From positions 124,001 through 188,000 of the forward strand of contig BQMF02000488.1 of the NCBI GenBank assembly GCA_027922465.2: a stretch of DNA of 64,000 nucleotides, read 5' to 3'. The position numbers and the translations under genes were made by a program. The stretch is from Turritopsis dohrnii. Its lineage: Eukaryota > Cnidaria > Hydrozoa > Anthoathecata > Oceaniidae. Under the pieces are notes generated by a model that was given only the letters and a program-made list of their open reading frames with translations, searched no databases and had not been told where the DNA came from. Position 1 is the stretch's first letter. Every line of letters starts with the position of its first letter. Shown here piece by piece: positions 34,253-45,984 of the stretch.

Positions 34253-35398
34253 CTAGTCAGGAGGTGAAGCTACTGGTGGCGAGAGGTCTTTGTTGGAGAT
34301 GATACGGGACAAGGTTTTACGCATAAAACGTCTGTTGCGTATGGTACTGTGTCTGCCTCCGTCAATCAGGATCTCATATTGCCAGTGTGGAAGACAATTA
34401 ACGATAGTTCCGGTGGCGTTCCATTTGGTAGGATGCTTACCTCTTTGATTCTGTATGCTGACGGTATCGCCTACCTCCAAAGGGCTAAGTTCCTTTGAAG
34501 TGGAATGTTTGGTGACATTGTCAAAACGATGAGAGTGACCAGTTTCTCTAAGGTCAGCCAGTTCGGACCATTCCTGTCTGAAGGTGACTGGCTTCGGCAT
34601 GTGATCAGTGATGTTTCTCCCAAATAGCAGTTCTGCTGGTGATACACCCATATCTGCTGGAGGTGTGTTGCGGTGCAAGAGTAGGGCTTTGATTAATCAG
34701 TATTTTTAAAGATTTGCTTGGGCTGATATTGGTGGTCAAAATACATTTTACTGTTTTCACGGCACTTCCGGCGCAACCATTGCTTTGAGGGAGATATGGA
34801 GACGAGTTGCAATGTCTGATTCCCCATGTTTGCAAAAATGTTTTAAAGTCGTTGCCGTTGAACGGGGGGCCTCCGTCACTCGATAATTCCTCAGGTACTC
34901 CAAATGTTGCAAAATAACCACGAAAGATCTTTACAATAGTATCCATATTGGGTTGTCTAGTAATCTCGACTTCAGTCCAACCAGAATATCGGTCGGCGTA
35001 GATGACATAGGTGTGTCCGGCCATACGAAGGAGGTCGGTAACAACCATTTGAAATGGATATTCCGGGCTGGGACTTCTGATGAATGATTTTTTGGATGGG
35101 GATGGTGCAATTTCGTCACAGCGTTGACAGTTCTTTCGTTTGCTGGATCTGTTTGTTCATGCCAGGCCAGAAGAAGCGTTGTCTGGCATTTATCCTCATA
35201 GTGTTGACACCTTGATGCCCAAGATGAAGTTCTTCGAGCATCTTGCGCCTCATATTTTTGGGAATAAGTGGTCTCCCGGCGGCGAACACGATGTCTTTTT
35301 ATGACGTATAAGTCATCGCGTAATGACCAAAAATTTAGTAGGTCTGGTGGCATATCTTTACGGTTGGATGGAAAACCACATGTAGATAGAAATGTCAA
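34253..35398 (-). pseudogene. Integrase region of the LTR retrotransposon
   Basis: Split over three frames. The DDE core shows YADRYSGWTEVE and, further on, SSDGGPPFNGNDF and PYLPQSNG. The expected final Glu context (NG.AE) reads NGCAGSAVK, so the catalytic Glu is altered. The C-terminal part has GVSPAELLFGRN and a barrel-like GDTVSIQNQRGKHPTKW. The zinc-binding region lies around 35100-35250. Confidence 0.85.
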
Positions 35399-35440
35399 TA
35401 ATTGTTTATATTGATGGTCCTTTGCGGCATGATTTCGAAT

Positions 35441-35694
35441 TCATGTAATTTGAAAACTGTCATTGTTCTCCATTGATGTTAGTGTGGCGATTAATGATGA
35501 CTCAACGTCAGCATGATTCGATTCAGGGTCGAGTTGTGCGGCTTGGGGAGTTAGTAACCTGGATAACGTATTCGGCCCGCAATTTTTCACACCTGGGATG
35601 GCGATGGTGGTAAATCGATATGGGAGCGTTCGTTCTCTGTTTTTCAATATTCTCGGGTTTGATATTCTGTCCAGATTGCGGTCATTAAATATAG
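35441..35694 (-). pseudogene. RNase H end / linker of the retrotransposon
   Basis: The frame contains RFTTIAIPGVKNCGPNTLSR, the usual link between RNase H and integrase. It is cut at 35694 by the nested element; the matching upstream part continues at 36748-36832 with FVLGCPKLIVTVDHKPL. Confidence 0.8.
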
Positions 35695-36743
35695 CAGGCC
35701 TGGTCATGAATAAAATGCTTGGAGTGCGGCAATCGCACGCCATTTTCTGTATTTTTAAATATGGCGTGCGATGAACGCACGCCATACGAACTCAAGGCGT
35801 GCGCTAAAAAATATAACAAAACTATAATACTATCCTTAAAATAAATAAAAAACAAATAACTTTTGCTGACAATAGAACACCAAAGATTTCTGCAAACCAG
35901 ATGTTACAAGCTACTCTCTACCTTAAATTAAAATTATTTTAACAAATAAGGAAACGGTGACGTTTAGTTTTTTTACTTTGATTTAAAAAACATGCGTATG
36001 ATGTGTTGCGATAAACGCTAAGGACCAAGGACGCTAACTCAAAATGTAGAGATTTCCTTCGTTACACCTTTTCTATCCATCGTTAGCGAAAATTAGTGAA
36101 AATGCATCCCATCTCATTTTTATTGGAAAGTACTCATGAACACTCCTTCGTAGAAGTTTTAAAGTTCATAAAAAGTTCTTAGTAAAACAGCAAGTAAAAC
36201 AGATTTCTTTAGAAATTGGTAAAAAATTCTGAACGAAATAATAAAAACTTAGTTCTTAAAACTTAGTTCTTACATGTGGAAACACTGTATTTACAGTGAT
36301 TTCATTTTTTTTTATTTTTTTTTCATTTTCATTTCAAGCACAGTGACGAATTGAAAAAAATGTATTCGTTGAAACGCGACTTCATTCATCAAACAAGTTT
36401 TTCTTTCGTCTTAAAGGAATTGAAAAAAATATGTGTTCGTTGAAACGTGACTTCATTCATCAAACAAGTTTTTCTTTCGTAAATATGAACATATATAACA
36501 CCTGTTGATTAATCTACCAGCTGATGGAAGAAAAAATATGTGATCAAATGTTCCGTTATTGCGAAAAAAACGTAAATATTCTGCACGTGCGATTTATAAA
36601 TCTGTTTGATTGCACGTGCGGTAATCGCACGCCTAGGGTCCGTTTTTACGAAATTCACGTGTGCGATTAACGCACGCCTTAGCCGATCTAGGCGTGTGTG
36701 GGCGCGTGCGCGTGCGATCGCACGCCATTCATGACCAGGCCTG
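35695..36743. mobile_element. CAGGCCTGG...CCAGGCCTG element nested in the retrotransposon
   Basis: Perfect 17-bp inverted ends (CAGGCCTGGTCATGAAT) and a 5-bp duplication TATAG (35690-35694, 36744-36748). Both ends carry GC-rich motifs built on GGCGTGCG and its inverse, at least eight in all, in an otherwise AT-rich element. No coding frame. Confidence 0.9.
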
Positions 36744-36832
36744 TATAGGGACGAGTGGTTTATGATCTACCGTGACAATTAGTTTTGGGCAGCCAAGGAC
36801 AAACATGCGACGGCTTTCCAACCCAAATAATA

Positions 36833-38350
36833 CAGACTTCTCCATGAGGCGAGCGCATTTGCGCTGCGCACGCCCGCACGCTGGCAAATCATAGTTTCTT
36901 AGGTTTGCCAGCGCATGATAATACGCTGGCGAAACTCGTATTTCAGCGCATTTTTCTACCGAAAGTTTCTGCTCGCTAGTAAGTCATTTTGTACTTTAAC
37001 ATACAATCGTTTCATTGCTAAACTCCACCTTAGTTGTTATAAAGATATTTTTTTTCTTTTGTTTAAATTACTTCATAATAATATTTTACAGTGTGATGGA
37101 GTGCTGGAATTATTTTTCCTTCTTCTAGTGTCTTTGTTGTTTCCACAACATGCACCTGTGTGATTACGTCAGTTTATTATTTTTCATTTCTTTAATCAAG
37201 CATAGAAATTTGTTGCGTCATGAGAAACGAATTATCGTTACCGTTATTTAACATTTACGGAAACGACGGAACCTAAAATCGTTTCAGCAGATTTAGATTT
37301 ATGGCAACGATTGGTAACGATGGTAACGTTGACGAAATAAAACAAGATTGTAAAGAGAGCTGGAAACTAAGATGCTTTTAAATTTTATTGAATAACACGA
37401 AAACGAATCCTGCTGGTACCACTTCCGTTTTCATATTCTTTCGTCAGGTGAACAGATGAATTTGTATAACAAAGGAAATTTCAAAATTACCTTAGCAATG
37501 GTGGTCGTTCTCCCTAGCAACAGCAAATTGGTGAATAATAACTTAATATACCTAAGCTATCCTTCATTGTCAATTGAGCATGAAAACTAATAATAAGTTG
37601 GGCATCATGCATCATGCCCAACTAGAACATGCCATGTTCTAGTTCATATAAATGGTTGAACATGTTTTCACATGCGTGATTAATAGAGCATCTTAACTAG
37701 GCTCTAGGAGTGTTAGGCTGTGCCGTGCCGAGCCGAACTCGCCAAATTTTCTCTGAGTTCGGCTCGGCACAGCTTATAAAACCAATATTAAAAATATTAA
37801 ACCAATAAACAATAGAGAGCGTGAGCATGTGCCTCATAATGAGAAGACAGTAACGATAACGATCGTTTCCGCCAAATTTCCATGCCTGTTGAACGTTACG
37901 CAAACTGTGAGTTGGGAATTCGAATATAATCAAGGGAGCTCATTACAGGGTTCAATATTTCCCTCAGCTGGTACGCTGGTACTTAGCTTGAAAATGGAAT
38001 CCTACTCACAACACAAGAAACACAAATTAAATTAACTTTTAGTTGAAAATGAGGCTAATTCAAGAACGAGACCAAATTGTTTTCGGTAACACGTTCTCTT
38101 CGTTGGTGGATCTTCCTCTACTACAATTGTAAAAAGCAATGTTCTAAAAATTAAAATTGAAAGATGTGTACTCGAGATTAAAAAACTATTAATTACTGTT
38201 TTAAGCGCTGTTCCCTAAACCAACAGGATTTTGAATTAGTTGAGACCACCATGTTTCAACAAAAACGTAATTGCGCTGGCAAATTAGTCCAAGGAGGTTT
38301 CGCCAGCGCATTTGCGCACGCTGGCACAAATTTCTTCATGGAGAAGACTG
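36833..38350. mobile_element. CAGACTTCTCC...GGAGAAGACTG element nested in the retrotransposon
   Basis: Inverted ends match at 14 of 15 positions and the flanks are ATAATA (36827-36832, 38351-38356). Subterminal motifs TGCCAGCGCA and its inverse repeat at both ends, echoing the layout of the element at 35695. The interior has a 16-bp perfect hairpin (37725-37740 with 37755-37770, GTGCCGAGCCGAACTC). Confidence 0.88.
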
Positions 38351-38356
38351 ATAATA

Positions 38357-39060
38357 GTGCTAAGGCTTCACCTCCAATGGGGGAATATCTGCTTTCGGCT
38401 TCCCTCGTAAACCGCGATCCTGCATAAGTCACCTCCAATGATCGTTACCACAGAACGGATTGTTGATTTCAACACATTCACAGTGTTTCTGTGATAAAGT
38501 GAAGCCAATACCGGTCTTACTCCAATCTGTTGCAAGCCACGTTGGTCGATTGACTTCAAATGTTGAGACACTGTTCTTTATCGATTTGATTATTTCTCAT
38601 TTCGACTGCTTGAAAATTATCTCTAAAGAGTCATCCCAGTAGAAGAGTTTATGTTTTTCTAAAAGTTCTCAGAAAGGACCCATTACAGGGGCCTGTGCGT
38701 AGGATATCTGGTTAACCAAACCAAACCATGAACGAACATCAGTAATGTTTGACGGTGATGGAAAATCTGCGAGATTTTTCAGAAGTCTATTGGGAGGCTT
38801 ATACCCCGTTTGTGTTACATCAAATCCTGCAAATTCTGCAACGTCTTCGGCAAAACGAAATTTCGAAGGGTTAAATACGATCCCATTTTGACTACATAAA
38901 CGAATGTACGAAACTGTGTGCCAGAACGATTTTGATAAGTCATCATTCCACAGCAACGAATCGTCTACACATCTTGCTACACGTGGGAAACCCGAGGTGA
39001 CGTTGTCGAAACGTTTCGTGTATCCGTCGCTTGACACATGAAAACCTTGTGGGACTGGCA
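38357..39060 (-). pseudogene. Reverse transcriptase and RNase H region of the retrotransposon
   Basis: RT palm motif reads VARCVDDSLLWND, a Y-to-C variant of YxDD-type motifs, followed by FNPSKFRFAEDVAEFAGFDV and ITDVRSWFGLVNQISYA, typical of Ty3/gypsy. RNase H follows, with ATDWSKTGIGF-type residues near 38520. Several stops and shifts break the frame. Confidence 0.88.
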
Positions 39061-39474
39061 GATAACGGTAACGACTCCACTCGGTTATAAAAGTCGTTGA
39101 GTCGCGAGCCTCAGGCGATAGAGGACACTATGATAACCGTTCCATACGTCTAGAACTGTTTTCTTCTTCCTTAGAGGTACGACACTCACGATGTTGAATG
39201 GCGACGGCGTGATGGGTTTTTTTACGTGTTACCTTGTTTAAGTTCTGTAAGTCCACTGTCCTTCGGGGGCTACCATCTTTTTTGGGTACGACGACCATTC
39301 GGGAGCACCATTCCGTTGACGTCCCTTGCGGTACCGGTTCAATTATTTCAAGAGCTACGTCTGAATCTAACTGCGCTTTTACCTCAGCTTTTCAATGATG
39401 GGGCACGGGGATCAGTTTATGGGAAGCCACGGGTTGTTGATCAGGAATAAACGAAATTCTGAGAGGTTCCCCAG

Positions 39475-40070
39475 TCATTGCCTGAAGGTGTTGATGTGGG
39501 CATATATTGAAGGCACTACTGGTGTAAGTTCTTTAATCCAAGTTTCTAAGGAAGGTCTGTACTCTGGTGTGACTGGGAATGGTATTGTTTCGGGTGGTGG
39601 TGGGCAAGCTGATCGTAATGGGCATGGACATGGGGTGAGATTTGTCTTTGTGTCGTTGACGGTGTCTTCTGCTTCTCTTTGTTCAATTGATGATATCGTC
39701 ATTGGAAAGTTCTTTCCGATAATATTCAGTCATTTGAGGGCAGTCTGTGATAAATATATGCCCTTAAAGTTGTCACAAATGTATAAGAGTTCAGACGTCT
39801 TTCCATAGGAACACTCCAATGTAACAAGAAGAGCTCCCCTTATGTCTAATAGTTCATTATTGACTCCTTAAAGTCGATGCTTTGTTTTCAACAACCATAA
39901 TGAAGCACCCTTGGTTGGTTTGGGCGCCGGTTTCAGCTACAGCTTGTTGCGTTGTGGGTGCGGGTCGACTTGGCCAGTTCCTTGTCGGATATATTTTTGT
40001 ATGCATCCCTGTTTATTGTGAAAGTAGTTTCCATAAGCAGCGGTGGTTCGGGAGTAGTAGGGAAATCTAG
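39475..40070 (-). pseudogene. Protease and protease-RT linker of the retrotransposon
   Basis: Around 39900-39960 the minus strand reads AETGAQTN where an aspartic protease should have D-T/S-G, so the catalytic Asp is changed to Glu. The linker includes PFPVTPEYRPSLETWIKE, a phrase common ahead of the RT in Mag-like elements. Confidence 0.7.
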
Positions 40071-40099
40071 TCATAATGGTTCAGTTTTTATTGCCATGG

Positions 40100-41469
40100 T
40101 AGTGGCAGCGTTTGTTGCTGAGGCATGCGATAATCTGCATACAGTGGCGAAATGGTTTTCCGCATTTGTGACAGTTTCTTTGCCATGCGGGGGTACTTTA
40201 GGGTGAAGGGGTTGGCCACAGCCACTGCAATTCAATTTTGCCTTCGTCAGTGGTGTTGGTGGTCTTTGAAATTTGGCTTTGTTGTCATGGCGTTGTTGTT
40301 GTACGATCGAGGCAATTTCACAAGGAGGGTGGAAATGGGTCGCTGCTCATTCTGTGGACTCTAAGGCGAGGAGCCGGGATGTCACTTTATTGAGCGTCTT
40401 CAGAACCTCCATCTCAGAAAGAACCTTGCTCTGGTGGGAAGGATTTCGGAGACCTGCAATTAGTTGTGATTTCACCATGTCTTCAGAGAATGATACCAAA
40501 CAAGTTGCATCATCAGGGATTTTTCCAAGCACTTTTGGTTACTACCGTTTTTGGTAGAGAAGATTGAATTATACAGTCCAAGGCAAAGCCTAGGTGTCCT
40601 AGGTGGGCAAAGCACCTGGAACCTCTGCAATTTTGGCGATTTCGATGTCCACAAACAGGTGTTGGTCTCACATGCATGCAAGACGTCTTAGACGTGTGAT
40701 CAATCACACGTGGATTAATATGTCCTCATGCTACTATACTAAGATGATTGTATCGCTCGAAACCTGCAAAAGATGGTGACATGCCTTCCATTGCTGTTTA
40801 CTCTGACAAAAATATGTTTTAAGTACTACTCATTTAAGGAGTTAAAATGTTTAATTGACAATGAATGATTGAGTTTCTAAACTCAATTCAGGATTGAGTT
40901 TCAACTACCAGTAAACGGTAGTTGGAAGGTGCTTGGAAAAATCCCTGATCATTACAAGAGCCTTTGCTGCTGAATGCGCACAGCATTGCCTGGGCCTTCA
41001 AGCGGGAAACAAAGTTAGTGATGCTCTCACCATCAGTTTGTCGCAAGGTGAAGAATTGTTGCTGGTAGACTTCCGGATGGATAGCTCTCACTGCGACCGC
41101 TTTGATATAATCCATTAGTTCGTTCTCAGTAGCATTGTTCAGTGTCCAGACCAACGAAGTTAAAAAGCATTTCATTGATTTTTACGGAATAGGTGGAACG
41201 AAGTTCGTTGCGAATTTCCAAGGCTGAAGTCAGGGATGCCATTTCTTTGTACCTGGTTGGACCACGCGTCGCAGAAGATGATCCATCGGTTGTCGGAATA
41301 GTCTGCATCTATGGTGGGGCATTTGATTTTTGCATGAGGCAGTCGGTTTTGTGGTGTAGTGGCGCCAGTTGGTGGGATTAGCTGTGTCATTAAGGTGGCC
41401 ATTTGTTGCTGCATGTCCATTTGTTGTTGTTGCATCTTCAATGAGCTGTAGGGCACATGATATTCTCAA
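40100..41469 (-). pseudogene. Gag region with zinc knuckles of the retrotransposon
   Basis: Gag-like frames include KCPTIDADYSDNRWIIF-type sequence and FFTLRQTDGESITNFVSRLK. Two knuckle remnants lie at about 40140-40240 on the minus strand: CSGCGQPLHPKVPPHGKE, then CHKCGKPFRHC in a shifted frame. Confidence 0.8.
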
Positions 41470-41533
41470 TGTGCGATGAAAACTGACTGAAATAAATTCT
41501 GTTATGTCTTATGAGGTTGTTCGTGGAACAAAA

Positions 41534-41647
41534 TGTTTGGGTTTGGAAGAACAACACGTCTACGTAGTAAGCGAAGTCCTATATTCTGAATTTCTATGTC
41601 CTAACGTACTCAAGTTACATATGGTATCCCTAGCTATGATATATACA
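41534..41647 (-). repeat. 5' LTR (114 bp)
   Basis: TGTTTGGGTTTGG to GATATATACA. Compared with the 3' LTR it has a roughly 11-base extra piece after GTAGTAAG and several small indels, so the pair diverged long ago. Confidence 0.85.
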
Positions 41648-41652
41648 GCGAT

Positions 41653-42489
41653 CAGCGATCAGACAACTTAAAAAAAAAGAATTATATATAGCAGATGGTT
41701 TGTACTGGTATAGCAACATTATTAGAACAAACTATTATTTCTTTTATCTCCAACTGAATGAGAACCAAATCAGTTATATAATTTTAAGGGGGTGTTACCT
41801 CCTGTAATTACTAAATTTTCAAAATAATGCTGAAGTCACTAGAATACAACATCTTTTGAAGAGCAACAACGAGAGTGCAGACATCTTTATCAAGAAAAAA
41901 ACTGTTTTTCAGAAACTTTTTATATTTATTTGGCAAAATAATAGCAATCAATGTAGATACCCCCTGCCCCGGTTATATTCCAACTTCGAAAGATGGTGCA
42001 TGGAATATGAAAATTATTAACATATATACATAGACAACATGAATAAAAAGAAACATAGTAATGGTGGTGAATCCTACTTACATCTCTAACAAACCATCAC
42101 TTTATCATTTTATTTTTTATTATTGTTGATTCGTAGTGACAGAAAATTTTGAAAAATAATCAATAATCAATAAATCACATTAAAATCTATGTCACAGTGT
42201 CAACAAAAGAGGCATCAAAAATATTCAGTGTTAGAGTTATCCAAGCAACCCATTTATATATAAAATTACAAGCAGCAAAAGCATTTGCAGCAAATATAAC
42301 TTCGATGGACTGAAAAAATGGACTAAACATATTCCCGCGAGTTCCACAGGTTCATTGAGTCAAAGTAGACATAGATACACGTATTACACAGACAGGCCTA
42401 GTCATTAATTAGACCATTATGCCTGCAATAGACTATTCTTCATTTGCTGAAGTCGTTATCGGCGGTACCATACCGTAATAGAGACCTAT
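41653..42489. other. No gene seen
   Basis: AT-rich sequence between the retrotransposon and the next small element. I see no coding or repeat structure I can support. Confidence 0.5.
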
Positions 42490-42774
42490 GAAACTACGAC
42501 GGCAACGTGGACGACACGACGTGAGGCAAACAAAAGATTCACTTTACTCCATAGATTTGCTTTAGAATGGAAGTCATTTCACACTATACTATTGGGAAAT
42601 ATTTTTAATTTTACTAATATCATTATTAGATTTACACGTTCTACGCACAACGTGAAAAGTAATATTTTGAAGTCGTACTGAAAGCGAAAACGTGAATTGA
42701 AGTTTCAATATATTTATTGAAGATGAATATCTTGTACGTCGTCGTCCACGTTGCCGTCGTACTTTCGTAAGTTC
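42490..42774. mobile_element. 285-bp miniature element with ends around TACGACGGCAACGTGGACGA
   Basis: ACTACGACGGCAACGTGGAC at the left is inverted at the right (GTCCACGTTGCCGTCGTACTT). The core is AT-rich and non-coding. Confidence 0.8.
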
Positions 42775-42789
42775 CCTAGTTCCCTAAGC

Positions 42790-43440
42790 GCGGCGCTTAT
42801 TAAATTTTTGATTTTTTGTATTATGGGCACTTATTAATCGAGGGGGCGCTTAATAATTTTGCACTAGATAAAGACAACGAATTGAATTGAATTGAATTGA
42901 ATTTACTATCTGCGATGATTTTCATTTTTATAATTTTTCCTGAAAAATAAAACTGAAAAAAAAAATTAACAAAGTGAGGTTTCGTCTTACTACATACAAC
43001 TACTGTTTTCTTAGTTTGGGTCTTTTACTAGATTTTTTAGTTTTAATTTAAACAACATCGACGACATCATCTTTCTCATCGTCAAATTTCAAAACTACTT
43101 CATCAGGTTTTGAACGCAGATAAGAAATTACATCTACGTTACATTACAGTCATTGGGAAACGAAAAATGGGAAGTTGGACTGTTAGTCAAACAGTAAGAG
43201 TCCCTGATGAACAATTGTTGAAGATCAAAGAACAGTTTTCAACCTTACAGTTGAAACATAGAAAATAAATTATAGATGCCCCCCACAACATACGTATTTT
43301 TTTATTCCCGATATAAGAAAGTAAAAATTTCAAATGAGCGCCCAGTTTCTCAAGGCAGTTTTCGATTAACCACCCTCTTTTATAAGGTGAGTACTTATTA
43401 GAGAAGGGGCGCTTAATAAATGCTGGGCGCTTGAATCGGA
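42790..43440. mobile_element. Element with GGGCGCTTATTAA-type ends
   Basis: The left side has GGCGCTTATTAAA, GGGCACTTATTAATCGAG and GGGGCGCTTAATAA. The right side has GAGTACTTATTAGAGAAGGG, GGCGCTTAATAAA and GGGCGCTTGAATCGG. These are subrepeats in both orientations. A (GAATT)n tract sits at 42877-42904. Confidence 0.6.
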
Positions 43441-45950
43441 TATTTACGGTACACACGAGAAGGAGAGGTTAACGGCGGCCACATGGTACACACACACCAC
43501 GCGCGCGTAGAGTCTTGGTGGTACACTTGTGGTTCATCCCCGATGACGCATACATTTTGCGAGAGAGTATCCTCTCGAACACGAATAAAAATGTAGTATT
43601 GAAATGCATTTTCTTTCATCATTTCATCATAAGACGGTTTTAGCAAAATCTCAAAACTCGTCTGAATAATAATTAGGAAAATCCACCAACCTTATATAAT
43701 CTCATAACACGAACGACCTGGGGGTACGGGTAGCTTGGGAAATCCAAATACAATAAAGACAACGCGGAAGTAACTCTCAGATCTCATTCATTCATTCATC
43801 TCCGCAACTATCGAGCGATTCTGATATATAAAAACGACAAAAGGCCGCTATTCATTAACCTCTACGTTTGAACTCCACTGCGACATAATTGAATGGAATG
43901 TCTTCTTGTGCAATTCTTCCGTATGAAATATCAAGCATGACAACGGCAACGTTGCTGCTATACACATATTGAACTATGTTTTAGCAACCATTTGCACTCC
44001 TAAACTGGTACTAGACTTTTTTGTCATGATGTTCTCTTTTGCAAAATTATAATTAAAAAATAATTGTAGCTTTGCATCAAACACTCAAACAGTAGACTTC
44101 GATAGGTGTAAGAGATTCCCAAAAAAAAATTTCAAGAAGCCCTGGGGACGAGGTTGGAAGAGTTTAGTAGTCAGAGTAGTCTCAGTTCAGACTTTACTGC
44201 TTCTCTTCGGAGAGTTGTGGACTAACGTGATGAGATAATGATAAGGAAAGATGTTTTGTACTTGTGTTAGGCGCGTGAGGAACTATATTTATTTTTATCA
44301 TTATTACTCACTTGCTTAATAAAGAATATATAAAGAATTGCCACTACCAAAGTTTTTACGAAAGAAACTGTTACAAACAGAATAGCTTCTTTCTGTGAAG
44401 AACATTGCTTAAGACACTTACGGCGACACTCACTACAGCATAATATCTTTTGTATTTAATCGATTCCCGATGTTGTTCGCCTTTTGTTAAATTCAATTAC
44501 AATTTTCCTATTACATTTTCGTATTAATTTGCATCACTGTCTTGCCATTTTCCGATTTGTTAGTAATTATATATTTCCGGAGCACGTTCACTTTGGACCG
44601 AATGGAGGAGGCTTAAAGCATACCGCCTTAGCGCTACAAAGGCCAACTCGCTTACCAATTTTGTAATCGTTGTCCCCTAAATCTTAGAGAACTGTCCATG
44701 CCAAAACATATCTTGGTTGCGTTCCTGAACAGAAAAGATATCTTGAAACATGTGTTTGGGAGAGATTCAATACCTAGAATCCTAGTATAGAAGACAACTC
44801 TTTTTATCGGAGATATAACTGAAGAGTATAATCGATACATAACAAGCGATACTTAAGATCATTAACCAATTTAAAAAATTCTTTACGTCATAATAGATGG
44901 CGTAATAACTGTTAAGGGTTAGAAAAAGAGACGATGACGTCACAGTGAGGTAATTTATTAAGCATTCATTAAACGGTTTGAGTCTCCTTCCTGTGGGTGA
45001 GAACAATATTAACGGTCAGTGGTGGTTGACCGTAATTGCTATGTTTAAACAATTATTGATAACAGCTTTTAAGAAGTAGATTGATCGATTTTGGGAAAAT
45101 GAGAAAACTTCCCCCTAATTATTCTTGTTCTTTTTACCTACTTGCTAACATCGTGTACTCAGGGTTCCCATGGCTTTTCGAAAAGGCAAGAAACCCTGGG
45201 TCAACGAGGTTGACCTATTTGCATTCGTGTATATCCAAAATACTAGAGAACCACGGTTGATAATACTTACGGCGTTGTATTTATTGTGTTGTTTTTCTCT
45301 GATTACACGTTCTACTCATTTCATTACATTAAACGCTATGTGTATTGACCGTTCACTAATGGAGAAGCTGCGGGTTGTTGCTGTATCTGAACGGAAACAG
45401 AAAATCGCTACAGGAAATTCTTGGAAATCTTTCTAGAAAGAAAAGGCAGCCATATTATCTAAATTTTCATCCGGGATTTCAAAATGAGGCTGGAAATTGA
45501 TTAAACATTTAACGAGATGATATTAGTGACATTTTTTGAAAGCGGAAAATCAAAACAGGAAATGATTACTTTCATGGCGAGATAAATACTTAAACGAAAG
45601 CATTTATGATGTTGAAAATTTGACGCGAATCTACAGGTTAAAAAAGGATTAAAAACGATGCTTTGTTTTTTCTGGCATAAAACACCATATAGCACCAACC
45701 AATTGTTACATGGACCTTTATAATTTAATTTTCTTGGCACTCTACTCTTTTGAAGTAATTTTGTCGTTTACCGTGAAATCCGTAAAAGCTGACGTTACGG
45801 TTGAGTAACAACCCTATTTTAGAAATGTCCGTCATCGTGAGAAGCGGCTGTTCAATGACGTAATGGATGTGACGTAAGGAAATGTGAATCTTAAAACTGT
45901 GCACTTTGGTAACCTTTCCCAATTGCTTTGAAACGTCAGTACTTTACGTA
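43441..45950. other. 2.5 kb without a recognised gene
   Basis: Scattered short frames only, none with a family motif. A CTCTTCGGAGAG hairpin at about 44203 and a CA/CG-rich stretch at 43485-43505 are the only local structure I noticed. Confidence 0.5.
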
Positions 45951-45957
45951 ACAATCA

Positions 45958-45967
45958 CATATATAAG
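45958..45967 (+). promoter_or_regulatory. TATA box of the GPCR gene
   Basis: CATATATAAGGG is a good TATA match about 25 bases before the first ATG (45985). Transcription starting 25-32 bases downstream would begin at or after that ATG. Confidence 0.55.
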
Positions 45968-45984
45968 GGTATCAAGGAACGTTG

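Larger units (their letters stand above)
33870..41647 (-). mobile_element. Ty3/gypsy LTR retrotransposon, decayed, with two nested insertions
   Basis: The element lies on the minus strand, bounded by short LTRs and a perfect 5-bp target duplication GCGAT (33865-33869 and 41648-41652). The order read from the 5' end is gag with zinc knuckles, protease, reverse transcriptase, RNase H, integrase, which with the RT and integrase motifs marks Ty3/gypsy, probably a Mag-like lineage. All frames are broken by stops and shifts. Excluding two inserted DNA transposons (35695-36743, 36833-38350) it would be about 5.2 kb. It is not an intact or infectious provirus. Confidence 0.9.

Noticed and set aside
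39226..40557. Plus-strand frames across the retrotransposon
   Set aside because: Antisense shadows of gag/pol, which reads clearly on the minus strand.
45170..45436. 88-codon frame upstream of the GPCR
   Set aside because: One hydrophobic stretch but no homology I recognise, and no intron or promoter support.
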